Positions 39,101 to 49,340 of a DNA stretch of 64,000 nt are shown here, one piece after another; within the stretch, counting starts at the first letter, position 1, and each line of letters begins with the position of its first letter. This DNA comes from Pampus argenteus (Eukaryota > Chordata > Actinopteri > Scombriformes > Stromateidae). The stretch lies in NCBI GenBank assembly GCA_036937835.1, contig CM072875.1:22634501-22698500 (forward strand). The letters are read 5' to 3'. The position numbers were made by a program, and so were the translations under genes. A model generated the notes under the pieces. That model was not told where the DNA came from and made no database searches. It was given only the letters and a program-made list of their open reading frames with translations.

Positions 39101-40653
39101 TACTAACAGAATGTATTAGTTGTGTTTTTGCTTTCAAGCAGAGACTAAATTAAGTGGAGATTTTTAATTTGACCGTAGCACATAGAATAGTTGTAAATTT
39201 GGGTATGATGCAAATTAGTGACAACAGGCATTAATGGAGTGGACGTTCCTAGGTTGAGACATTAGGCGTTAAAGGGTTAACCTTAAACCAAGTCTAAATG
39301 TTAACATTATGTTTGTTTTGTGTTAAATGAAGAAGCACTTTAACCACATAACATAATAATAAATTTCATTTAATTTGTACTGCACCTTTCATTCACAGTG
39401 AATCTCAGTGCTGCAGCGTTAAAAGCAACAGTTTGAATGAGGAGGGGGCACACTTCATTCAAACATCAGGGGACAAACACAAAACTACTTTTATACAACA
39501 CACAAGGCATCTTAAGGATAATTATATCATTTGTGTTGTAGTATAATTTTTTGTTGAGACTTGTGATGTGCCAAAGAGAACAATAATTGCATTGCAGAAT
39601 GATTCAATGAGATATTATATGATGAAGCTTTAAGAAGGGTAAAACAAGGTTATAGCATTAGATTAATCATATTTCATGTTTCACAAAATGTTTGATTTAG
39701 TTTCTTGTATTCTTCACAAATGTTTGATTCAGCACTTAATATGTAGTTGATAATCTCACTCAGTGCACTTGTTAAAAATTTAGAAGTGTGTGTATTAAAT
39801 TTTAATATTTTTTTAAAAAATATCCTTAGAAGAAGGTTTAGAAATAAGGGTGTAAACAGGCAGTAATAACTTTTAAAAAAAATAAGGCCAGAGGGAACGG
39901 TGAAGATATTGGTGTAAAAAAAAGGGTATAAAAGACAGGGCAGGGGCCACTTCAGGTCAGAGCCATATCAGAGCATCTCTGTGTTATCTCTGATACGCAT
40001 TGTGTGTTTTTGTGATGTGCTCTCCTTTTCTTGCCTGGCAATAAAACAACACTTTGTTGCTGCTCTGGACTCTGACTCCTGAGGATTTTTTGACACCAAA
40101 GAGAAGTTTTTTTTCTGATCTGATTTTGGGACAATTTTAACTTCTTCAATTGAGACTCTAAGACTTTTTACTCGACAGTGTCACCTGTGTTTTCTTTACA
40201 CATTATGTTTCCATCCTGTGGTTAAATCAAAACTCATCAATCAGCTGTAAGAACAAACAAAAAATCTGAATCTAGTTTAATTTCCAACAAATCATCAAAG
40301 CTCAATAAAAACAATTAAACTGAGCTTTTCAAGCTTTTCAATCTGTCCATGTGATAATTTATGTTTCCAAAATGTTTCATGTTTCATGTTTCAGGAACAA
40401 CAAGATTCAGACATTATTTAGATCAGATATAGAAACTGTGTGTCTGTTGTCATTCTGTTTTTCCCACAAACATTTCACCACATACTAATGTCCATTTACA
40501 TTAAAGTCTGTCCTGACTTTACTTTGTGTTCCCACACTGTGAGTAACACAAGTACACATGGGAACAGTCTAACAGGGTTTCAGGCTCGATTGAACTTCAG
40601 TGAAGAATCAGTAAGACGAGATGTGAATTGACTGAATTAACAAATCAGCTTAA

Positions 40654-40687
<34 letters not shown>

Positions 40688-43600
40688 CAGGTGAGCAGAG
40701 TGTCAGGTTGCTGTAAAGAGCAAATAGAAAATTAGATTTTCTGTGAAACTACATTTTTACATCATTTCTTCTCTTCCAGGAAAATAATGACCACAAACAG
40801 TCAGCTGAGTGGCGCCCTCTAGCTGCAGGTAACTAACCTCCACCTTCCACTGAGTTACTGAAAAACAAATGACTGAATATCTAAATATCAGGACAGTATT
40901 CCCTCTAGAACTATCTTCCTCTAATCCAATCAATCATTTATCAATATAAATGCATCTTTGTAGGAAGGTTTCATCAGGTAAACTCACATCTCTGATGTTT
41001 TCAAACTTAAAAACTGTGTTCTGCAATTCTAAAGAAGTAGTTGATAAGAGTATTTTCCTTATTTGTTAATCTGTCTTTTACTTATATAGGGCCTTTCAAA
41101 CAAAACAAATGCTATTCAAAGTGCTTCACAAGTGTACAGGCTGGTAAATATATATATTGATTAGTCATTTCTTAAATCACAATTTCCCAAAGCCCAGGAT
41201 GACGTCAGTTTACTGTCACAGAAGACTGAGAAAAACTAATAATATTCAAGTTGAGCAGCTTGAATCGAGGAATTTAAAAAAAAAAGACTTCCTAAGAATA
41301 AATCAATTAACAAAATAATTTATTGTCTGTCAATTGATTAATCAACTGCAGCAGCTTTTAAGCTTTACTTAGTAGAAACATGTGAGTACTCACTGAGATC
41401 AGTCTTAAGCCTGTCAGACAAACAACTAGAGTAGAGACTGACCTCATGAACCAGAACCAGAACCAAACACACACACACACACACACACACACTAACAATA
41501 GATAATCAGGCAGTGGGCTCGGTGTGTGGGATGACAGCATTGTTTCACATCACATGATGAGTTGAAGAAAATTCCTTCCGTTTGTTCTGAAAACACAACA
41601 AGCACCTTTCACCCAGTGCATGCTGGGAGACGCCGCCGTCACTGCAAACATAAATCTAATGGAGGATCTCCTGAAGGCTGCAGTAAACCTTCATCATCAT
41701 CATCATCATCCACACAACAGAGAAACGCAACCTGCTGTATGCGTCTCAGACTCTGATGAGTATTTACTTTTAATGACTTTTTTATAACATTACTCATCAC
41801 ATCTGTTTATTTCAGATTCATAATCAGTCTGTATATACTGGTACATATGAATACAGTATGCTTTGTGTAAATTAAATTGCTTTGGACATTCAGGCACCTT
41901 ACTACCTTATCAATATCCACCCACTTACACTAATGTACAGTGAGTGTATATTAGCATATTGACATCAGTGAATGCATACTCAGCAAACAGTACATTATAC
42001 TTCTGGTTATATCCCTTGTTCTTTTTCTAATTGTATTTATTCTACTTAAAGTGTGTATTCTGAAGCAGTATTACTGACTCTTGATGCCATCCAGGTCGAC
42101 AGACGTCAGTGTTTCAGCTTGGTCATCGGCGGTGACGCTCATCACGATGCAACCAGAAGACAGGCTGTTGTGATTGGTGGAGTTGGTGTGCGGCTCACTG
42201 TGAAGGGGCGGAGTTACACAAATCTTTACTTAACTTTACTTCACCTTGACTGTCATAAGTGTGAGTGTGTTTTTGTGTGTTCTTCAGTATGAGTGTGTTT
42301 TTGTGTGTAGGTCAGTGTGGACATGAGCTGAGTCTGGATGGGCAGATGTGTTACTCACCTGGTGGGCGTGGCTGTTCGCCCTTCCTGACCATCAGTGTGA
42401 CTGTAGAACTCTTCCTTGCCCTCCTCTTCCTCTCGGCCTTCTTGTATTGTGGTTGCGGTGCGGAGGGCGAAGCCTCGCCTTCCCTCATTGGTCTTCTTCC
42501 TCCTGCTGTCAGCGGAAGGTTTGGACAGAGGATGGTGGACGTGGAGAGACAACTGACGATGTTCTGTAGCAAAAAATATTAATTTATGTTGTAAATATGA
42601 TATTAAATATGACATATAAGATCCAGAAACCCTGGAACCACAAATACAACCATCATCAGCTGCAGGAACAGAAGATCCTCTATCAGATCTTACCTGGGAC
42701 CAGGTGATTTCTGACCCACCTTCATAGTCCTGCTCATCATAGACCCTGTGTTTCTCTGGTGGACTGCAAGCTGCAGGATGAAGGATCTGCTGAAAACATG
42801 GAATATCAAATGCCTTGTTCAGGTCTTCCTCCTCTTCTTCATCACTGTCACAACGTGGAGGAGGCATCGTCACAGACTGAAGGAGAGAAGAGGATTTATA
42901 TACTTTATTATTTATTATTTTATTTATTCATTTCCTGCTTGTGTGAGGACCGGCAGCTCATTTGAGAAGTACCTGGCTGCAGTAACATAGACTTCATGGG
43001 GGAGATCACATGGGAGGACAACCACAATAGTCATCAATTGACTTTAATTGATGGTAAAAGCATTTTTTTCTGAAACCAGAGGTGTGGATGCTGTTATAGC
43101 AGCAGTATAATGTGCAGAACATGTCCAGTTGTCCGCATACGTTTGGCCAGACAGAGTATTTAGGTCTTCAGATGCTATATTGTTACATCAAACAGAATAA
43201 CAGACATTTATATTGTAGGAGTCATACAGTATATGGTTGTGTATAATCATTAAATAATGCTGATGATTTTTAATGTTTAATGATTTAAATTAAATCCTTA
43301 ATGTTATTTCAGATTTAAGATTTGTTATTCAAGTAAAGTTCGTTCGTCGTTCGTTTTCTTCCGCGGTCGGGTCGCAGGGGGCAGCAGCTTCAGCAGGGAA
43401 GCCCAGACTTCCCTCTCCCCAGCCACTTCTGCCAGAGCCAGCTTCTGCAACCGGGGGTCGGACCGCCAGGGTCCCCGCCTCCGACTGCCGCCCATCTCTC
43501 TGAGACCCCCCCATGGGTGGTGAGCCCATGGGAAGGGGGTACAGCACCTGGTATTCCCAAGTGGTCTCCCATCCAAGTACTAACCAGGCCCGACCCTGCT

Positions 43601-44282
43601 TAGCTTCCGAGATCGGGTGTGTTCAGGTTGGTATGGCTGCCCTTCAAGTAAAGTTTGTACTCTTTTTCTACTCTTGTTTTGAAAGGGTTTTGAGATGTTG
43701 TTGTATGACTTCCTGTTGTAATGGCACAATATGGCAGGATTTTCTGGTGTGTTTTGGGCCTCGCTTCCAGGGATCATGTGACATCACGCTAACAGAGACT
43801 GGAAAAAACAGTATGTCACTTCACAACCACAAACCACAAACTTTGTTGACCAACCACTGGGTGATGCAAATACAAGGGTGTTCATCAGTAGACCATAGGC
43901 TAAATCATCATTATGTTGCTTCAGTCAGCGACAGATAGGACTAACATTGTTACATTTTTATTGAAAAGATAATCTGTGAAATTATAACTTGAAACTTAAA
44001 ACTGTTTGATTTGTGGATTTCTAGAGCTCAGATGTGATGAAGGTCAAAGTTCTTTTTATTGCTCTGCCTGTAAGATCACGGCAAGCTGAGAGGACATCAG
44101 CTCAGTAATGAATATAGTGATGATATCACGGCCTTGTGTTACTATGGTAACATCGTCTTTAGTCTGTGCTCACCTGTTTAACTGGGAGGTAACATGGCAT
44201 CTTCAGGAGTTAATGATGTCAATATGAAAATATTCAGACTCACTGCAGACACACCAACAGCATCTCTCTGGTGACAGCTCAT
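24162..44282 (-). CDS. slc4a2: slc4a2-like (AE2) chloride/bicarbonate exchanger, 21 exons
   Basis: Sodium-independent Cl-/HCO3- antiporter of the plasma membrane that lowers intracellular pH. Twenty-one coding exons join with consistent phases to about 1110 residues; human AE2 has about 1240, the deficit being in the N-terminal low-complexity part. Cytoplasmic domain (about 1-590): the HVHHPLS segment, VFVELNELVIDRNQELQWRE, ISDQIKAEDQANVLRALLL and VPVPVRFLFLLLGPP. Membrane domain (about 590-1084): IIFIYFAALSPAITFGG, GRVWIGFWLV, FVSRFTQEIF and VIGDFGVPIAILIMVLVDYS. Glu880 in IFMESQIT corresponds to AE1 Glu681, the key transport glutamate. Sequons lie at about 743 (NNT) and 752 (NYT) in the extracellular loop. 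The C-tail ends DEYSQLQMPV, with LDADDAEP upstream as the carbonic-anhydrase-binding-type acidic motif. AE2 is preferred over AE1/AE3 from the N-terminal domain. The first exon is the least certain part. Confidence 0.93.
24900..25090 (+). repeat. dispersed AT-rich repeat family, copy 2
   Basis: Lies in the slc4a2 intron before the last exon. Shares the ATCCAAGGAAGT and CCTAATCCTGGAGGGAG phrases with copy 1 near 1300-1480. Confidence 0.4.
26044..26425 (+). repeat. 47-bp tandem array, about 8 copies
   Basis: Units contain TACTGCAGTA (palindromic) and ATCTTGATGTAGTTAAAG. The array is followed at 26430-26575 by a hAT-like element end (AAATGTAGTGGAGTAGAAAG) that also occurs near 16785. It lies in a slc4a2 intron. 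Confidence 0.9.
28010..28255 (+). mobile_element. L2/Maui-like LINE 3' tail in a slc4a2 intron
   Basis: Nearly the same sequence as 22655-22895, starting CATGTGACATCATTGCACG and ending in TTTGA repeats. 5'-truncated copy, antisense to slc4a2. Confidence 0.8.
28768..28806 (+). repeat. (ATATG)n tract
   Basis: About eight ATATG units in a slc4a2 intron. Confidence 0.9.
29135..30978 (+). pseudogene. Ty3/gypsy retrotransposon fragment (LTR-like start, protease, RT, RNase H start)
   Basis: Possible LTR sequence (29135-29440) runs directly into a protease region with the active-site type DSGAD, so gag appears deleted. The reverse transcriptase has KLDLRNAYHLV and an intact VYLDDIL. Breaks: an in-frame TAG where a tyrosine codon is expected near 30092, a frameshift near 30560, and a TGA near 30837 in the RNase H start. 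Integrase is absent. Antisense within the slc4a2 intron 28442-31122. Non-functional. Confidence 0.85.
31625..31730. repeat. possible DNA-element remnant (GTGCGGCTTATAT)
   Basis: Two copies of GTGCGGCTTATAT (31658 and 31703) in a stretch resembling a dispersed vertebrate DNA-element end. Identity uncertain. Confidence 0.3.
31735..32058 (+). mobile_element. possible solo gypsy-type LTR remnant
   Basis: T-rich text of the kind found in fish gypsy LTRs (TTTGGATTTTGGATGTTTTG; end TGTGTCCTGCCTGTTGTGG). No coding part adjoins, and the ends are not verified. Lies in the slc4a2 intron 31327-32424. Confidence 0.4.
36686..36721 (-). CDS. slc4a2: candidate alternative first exon of slc4a2 (short N-terminus)
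   Basis: ATG at 36721-36719 opens 12 codons, MVGLDLKSRQRK, ending at a donor AAG|GTACAG in phase 0. That joins exactly to the exon starting VFVELNEL (35667), skipping the first five exons. Mammalian AE2 and AE3 genes are known to use internal promoters giving shorter N-termini. An AG just upstream could also make it an internal exon, but its 37-nt length would then break the frame. Inference only. Confidence 0.35.
37110..38550 (-). mobile_element. degenerate LINE, about 1.4 kb
   Basis: Minus-strand reading in order: ENNFENLYKHKPINL, then KACGLD, SFHKSGDKSDP, FINELAVQL, DDLVLLSP, TKVMIFQK, ASGSFNMAVNA, KIFDSVIQSIALYGIEVW. This is the fixed motif order of a non-LTR reverse transcriptase and its C-terminal part. 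The central catalytic section is deleted and many stops are present. Same strand as slc4a2, in its intron. Clade not assigned. Confidence 0.75.
39835..40110 (+). mobile_element. possible solo LTR
   Basis: TATAAAAG at about 39928, AATAAA at about 40040 and an end near GGATTTTTTGACA form an LTR-like layout in the slc4a2 intron 38906-42078. No second LTR or coding remnant. The element start is uncertain. Confidence 0.35.
43341..43642 (-). mobile_element. full-length SINE with 5S-rRNA-derived head
   Basis: Minus-strand head (43642 to about 43538) follows 5S rRNA: CCATACCAACCTGAAC, GGAAGCTAAGCAGGGTCG, TTAGTACTTGGATGGGAGAC, AATACCAGGTGCTGT. About 10 nt of 5S are missing after CCCGATC. A GC-rich body of about 180 bp and an ACGA-type tail follow. 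Perfect 13-bp target duplications TTCAAGTAAAGTT flank it (43328-43340 and 43643-43655). The retained 5S internal-promoter region suggests RNA polymerase III origin. Lies in the slc4a2 intron between exons 1 and 2. Confidence 0.85.
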
Positions 44283-44713
44283 GGTTCCTCCAGAGGTCAG
44301 AGGTCAGAGGATGTTCAGCAGGTGGAGTTTCAGTAGCAGAGTCAGGAAAAAGACTGCAGGTCAAATGTCAACAACACTAAAATATGATCACCTGAATTGA
44401 TAGACCTCCTAAATGTGAGAGGTCAAGAAATAATTTAAAAATAGAGAGAGAGAGACAGGTAGGTAGGTAGGTGTTGGTGTGTCCTAAGAGGTCAAAAGTC
44501 ACACTATGAGCTTTAATAATCGGACAAAGAAGACAGTGAGTCAGCAGATCATCGAGAGGTGAGTCAGCACATCAGATGCCTGTAATACTGAGACAGAGGA
44601 GTTATGTACAGAGACAAGCAGACAGACACTCTGAGCTTAATGCCTAAAAATAAAAAAAATAGAAGGAGAGAGAACATGTCTTGCTACCCAATATGTATAT
44701 ATATATATTGTAT

Positions 44714-44717
<4 letters not shown>

Positions 44718-44795
<78 letters not shown>
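44718..44795 (+). repeat. (AT)n tract
   Basis: About 39 AT units just upstream of the slc4a2 first exon, next to the CATGTAAC satellite. Confidence 0.95.
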
Positions 44796-44800
<5 letters not shown>

Positions 44801-44934
44801 TGTATATTGGGTACTATTAGCCTTACTTAAGATTGTTTTCAAAATGGCTACTGTCATTTGTCATCCTTCCCTAAACATTTACATGTAACTATTCAACATA
44901 TAACTAACCATGTAATTCTAACGAGCATGTAACT

Positions 44935-45880
44935 CTAATTAACATGTAACGCTAACCAACATGTAACGCTAATTAACATGTAACCCTAATCAACATGTAA
45001 TGCTAACCAATGTGTAACTAGCCAACATGTAACTCTAACCAACATGTAACTAACAAACATGTAACTCTAACCAGCATGTAACGCTAATTAACATGTAACA
45101 CTAACCAACATGTAACTTTAATGTCACCAAAGATCCTCAGCAACTTCTACAGCTGTGTTGAGTCCATCCTAACCAGCTGCATCACTGTGTGGTACGGCAG
45201 CTCTACTGCCATGGACCACAAACGCCTGCAGAGAGTGGTGAAGACAGCCTCAAAGATCACCAGGATTCCAGGACCAACATGTAACACTAACCAACATGTA
45301 ATTAACCAACATGTAACGCTAACCAACATGTAACAAGCCAATGTGTAACTCTAACCAACATGTAACTCTAACCAACATGTAATTAACCAACATGTAACGC
45401 TAACCAACATGTAACAAGCCAATGTGTAACTCTAACCAACATGTAACTCTAACCAACATGTAATGCTAACAACATGTAACTCTAACCAACATGTAATTAA
45501 CCAACATGTAACGCTAACCAACATGTAACAAGCCAATGTGTAACTCTAACCAACATGTAACTCTAACCATCGTGTAACTAACCAACATGTAATGCTAACA
45601 ACATGTAACTCTAACCAACATGTAACAAGCCAACATGTAACTCTAACCAACATGTAACGCCAACCAACATGTAACTAACCAACATGTTATGCTAACAACA
45701 TGTAACTTTAACCAACATGTAACAAGCAACATGTAACTCATGTAACCAACATGTAATTAACCAACATGTAATTAACCAACATGTAATTCTAACCAACATG
45801 TAACAAGCCAACATGTAACTCTAACCAACATGTAACTAAACAAACATGTAACTATTCAACATGTAACTAAGCAAACATGT
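44935..45880 (+). repeat. CATGTAAC satellite (units about 15-17 bp)
   Basis: Dozens of units of the form AACCAACATGTAACTCT with variants missing 2-7 bases; higher-order blocks repeat within it. Interrupted at 45121-45280 by a LINE fragment. Confidence 0.9.
45121..45280 (+). mobile_element. LINE C-terminal fragment inside the satellite
   Basis: Reads SPKILSNFYSCVESILTSC, ITVWYGSSTAMDHKRLQRVV, then KTASKITRI, the C-terminal region of a fish non-LTR reverse transcriptase. Satellite units resume directly on both sides. Confidence 0.75.
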
Positions 45881-45998
45881 TTTAGTTCAGACATTTACAT
45901 ATATTTTGCAGAATCATGTGATATTTACATAACCAGAAAAAGGATGATTCTTCAGATTTAGCTTCTCAGTATTGACATGGACTCTGCAGGAAACAGCA

Positions 45999-46172
45999 GA
46001 TCTGTGTGTGTGTGTGCGTGTGTGTGTGTGTGTGCGCGCGCACGTTTGTTTATGTGTGTGTGTGCGAGAGAGAGAGAGAGAGAAACAGGAAGAGAGTTGG
46101 AGCCTACCTCCTAGCAGCACTGAAAGAGAGGAATTATAATGCAAAGACTGAACCAGCTCAGAGAAGGGTCGG

Positions 46173-46200
<28 letters not shown>
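45999..46200 (+). repeat. GT/GA-rich microsatellite cluster
   Basis: GT repeats (45999-46033), a GA run (46065-46082) and further GT repeats (46173-46200). No gene found from 44900 to 49340 apart from the repeats listed. Confidence 0.85.
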
Positions 46201-46203
<3 letters not shown>

Positions 46204-46494
46204 GTGTTGGGTGGGGGGGTGGGGGGTGGTAGTTGGAGGACAGACTGTAGAAAAGGTCTAATTCTCTCTCTCTGTTCCGGAAACCTGATCAGCTGAAGGT
46301 CACCATGGCAACCAAACTGTCCATCAAGGTTAGCCCCGCCTCCTGGCAGTACATACATACACACAGACTCCTGCTGTCAGCATCAGCACCATCATCACCT
46401 GCTGACACTCACCTGTCTACATCATGACTCTTCTATCGTCTGCTTCATTAATCACAAATTCACAAATTTTTCAATCCAGATTTGTTATTCAAAT

Positions 46495-46838
46495 TTCAAA
46501 TCCAGCAGATATGTTTCAACGTTACAGTGTTTTTAGAGCCAAAGTCCCTCTTTTTGTTCCTATACTTCCACCACAGCTCAACAGGGAAACACAAAGAGGG
46601 AATTTGATGCTAAACAGACTGTAAATGTGTCAGATATCCACTTGATATGACTAACTCACACTGATGAAGCCTCAGAGAAGCTTCACATCTACTTTAAATG
46701 ACTGTGTGGACACACTGTGGATTTTAACCTCCATCACTGACACTGAAAGCACATTTGAAGCAGATCTTTGAACAGCCAGTATGAACAGGAGCAATGATTA
46801 CAGTCACTGTTCATGTGGACACCTGACTGATGCTTTAA
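46495..46838 (-). repeat. 345-bp dispersed repeat, copy 2 (inverted)
   Basis: Reverse-complement partner of 645-989, located between the CATGTAAC satellite and ttc19 in otherwise gene-free sequence. Near-identity implies a recent insertion or gene conversion. Confidence 0.8.
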
Positions 46839-48952
46839 CACACTGGAAACATGTGAACTGGTCCTGTAAAAGTCCTTTAAAGACATTTATATGTGTGTAT
46901 GTTCTTCAGGTGGAGGTCATCAATAAATCTCTGCTGTTCATTGATTGTGTTTCTTGTCTGATTTTGACCTGTGAGGATAAATAAACTCACACAACAGGAA
47001 GTCCGACTGCAGCTCAGGATGCCTCATTAAAACAAAAACAAAAAATTCAAAGCTCAGCAGACATTTTTAAAATGGTGGTGTTTACACAGACATCACTTGT
47101 TGTTCATTTCATTTACATGTAATTGTATTGGTTATTTCATATTCATAAAAGTACATTTAAAGGTAAAAAGCTTCTTTTTTACTTAAATCCAATAGCTGTA
47201 AAACTATTAAAAGTGTTTTTGGTTTAAAGTCTTTGTATGAGCTGTAACTCCCACTCGCTCAGTTTCTTTTTGGTTTGTTTGTTTTACTTTTCTTCTGCAA
47301 AGCCTCAAATGAATAAATATCTATATGATCATCTTGTGGTAGAAGAACATTGTTGTTAATATGTGATATGGTTGAAAGTAAAAGAAAATCGATATCTTAA
47401 TCACTGATTAATCTATTGATTTTTTTTTTCATTAACTGATTAAAGATCTGCAGTTTATCGTCACAATTTATAGCAGAAAATCTTAGTGAAGAGTTGAATG
47501 ATTAATTAAAACATTGCAATTATTTTTCTGTTGATCAATTGATTTGTTGTTTCACTTCTAGTTCAGTAAGTGTTCTCTTTAAGTTTACATTAAAAACCCT
47601 CTGACCTCCTGTTGCATGTGTTCCTACCTTGTTTAGTCGTTGTCCAGCGAAAAAACAGAAACACACTGTCTGCTCCTGCTTTTATAACAAAATGTGTGTG
47701 TGTGTGTGTGTGTGATTAATTAACCTGTTAGCACAACAACAATTATCTACAAAACCCAAAGATATGTTTACATGTAACTATATGTGTGTGATACATGTCT
47801 GTACTTGTGTGTGTGTGTGTAGATACAGTATATGTGTGTGTGTGTTTCCCATGACATCATTAAACTGGAGTATCTGTGTGTAACACAGAGCAGACTGCTG
47901 GAGAAAAGTCAGTCATATGTTTTCTTTCTAATTTTGAATCAACTGTTTGAAAAAGACTCAGTTATTAATTAAAGAATGATGTAAAAAACAAATGGTGAGA
48001 AAATAAATCCAATTCAAGAAATAAACAAACTAATAAAAATTATGAAAAAAAGTAAAAATGAAATTAAAATGAAAGCCATGATGATCATTTCTGATTGGTT
48101 CCCTGCACGGTTCATCACTGAGATCCTTGTAGAACCAGCAGCTCTTTTTTACAACAAACTGCTCTGAAGCTTCATTGTAGAAAGTCACAAGCATTAAATA
48201 CACACGCCTGTCGCCTGCATGTGTTTAATGAAGTTTATTCTGTCCAAACTGCAGAAACTTCACATTAAACACTGTTATTATCACCGCTGTCTCATCACAC
48301 GTCATTTATTCAGTTAAGACTACATCTAATGATTATTTTCATTATCAATTCATCTGTTAATTATTTTCTGGATTAATTAATTAGTTGTTTCAGAAAATGG
48401 TGAAAGATGTAGATTAGTGTTTTCCAAAGCCCAAGATGACATCCTCAAAGGTCTTAAAGGACTAAAAAAACCAAAGCATATTCACATTTAAGAAGCTGGA
48501 ACTAGAAAATGTGGACATTTTATTTTTATAACAATTAATTATTAATTATCAAAATAATTAGATACATTGTCTGTCCATCAGCTAATCAACATTTTCTCCA
48601 GTTTTTCCTTCTCATTTTGATCTATTCTGCTCTGTATGAACTGTTTTATAATCCCCATCACATTTAGACTGCTGTTAAAATGTTGATACACTAATCAATA
48701 AAATTGATCAATATTCTGATCTTTTCATCATATAGATCTAAAAGAACATGAAGTTTCAGAAGCTGATTTTCCTGAAAGTCCTCTAAACAGATACTAATGA
48801 AATTCAGCTTGTGTTTCCCACGGTGTGTGTGTGTGTGTGTGTGGGGGGGGGTAATCTGCTGTTTGTTGACTGTTATCTCTTCTTTTATTCTGACATGTTC
48901 AGTAAATACAACAGGAAGTTAACCTGCGTCATGCTCTGTGGGAACCTGCAGG

Positions 48953-48953
<1 letters not shown>

Positions 48954-48993
<40 letters not shown>
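48954..48993 (+). repeat. (CA)n tract
   Basis: About 20 CA units in the gene-free stretch downstream of ttc19. Confidence 0.9.
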
Positions 48994-48997
<4 letters not shown>

Positions 48998-49340
48998 AAG
49001 CTGTCCAAAGAAAAACACGTAAACAGCCTGTTCACATGTTGTACTTTATACATGTTTGGTATAAGTTTAGATCGTTTCAAAGTTAAAGTCCTGCATTAAA
49101 AACATATCGCTGCATCATTTCTGACAGTGGCTGCAGTGGAAACGCTTGACTTTGTTTTAGTGTGTCATCCTGATCTGAAATATCTGATCGACCCACCAAA
49201 TACAGTAAAATATAATTTGAAACAACATGTTCTTCAATGACTGCGATATATAAAACAGAAATCCAGAGTACCAGCATGAGGCCAACTATGCAAGGATTTA
49301 AAAACAAGAGTTCAAATCTTCCTTCTTCCTTCCCTCTTCT

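Larger units (their letters stand above)
32425..44282 (-). other. slc4a2: slc4a2 exon map, cytoplasmic-domain half
   Basis: Exons upward: 32425-32644, 33256-33440, 33603-33699, 34535-34682, 34832-34967, 35487-35667, 38754-38905 (HRLDDVPAVHRHLVRR), 42079-42197 (ends TSVDLDGIKS), 42359-42563 (HVHHPLSKPSADSRRKK), 42720-42876 (starts near MPPPRCDSDEEEEE) and a predicted first exon 44244-44282 encoding MSCHQRDAVGVSA. The first exon has a good Kozak context (ACCATGA) and a GTGAGT donor in phase 0 with the next exon. If it is not used, translation could start at the ATG at 42867-42865. The 152-nt and 119-nt exons were placed by family match and phase. Confidence 0.75.

Noticed and set aside
43538..43642. 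Functional 5S rRNA gene
   Set aside because: About 10 nt are missing from the 5S body, and it is the head of a SINE with target duplications, so not a working rRNA gene.
44604..44888. Ile-Tyr repeat open frame
   Set aside because: Comes from the (AT)n tract; no gene evidence.
44935..45880. CRISPR-like array
   Set aside because: Unit length is only about 15-17 bp with no unique spacers, and the setting is a vertebrate; it is a satellite.
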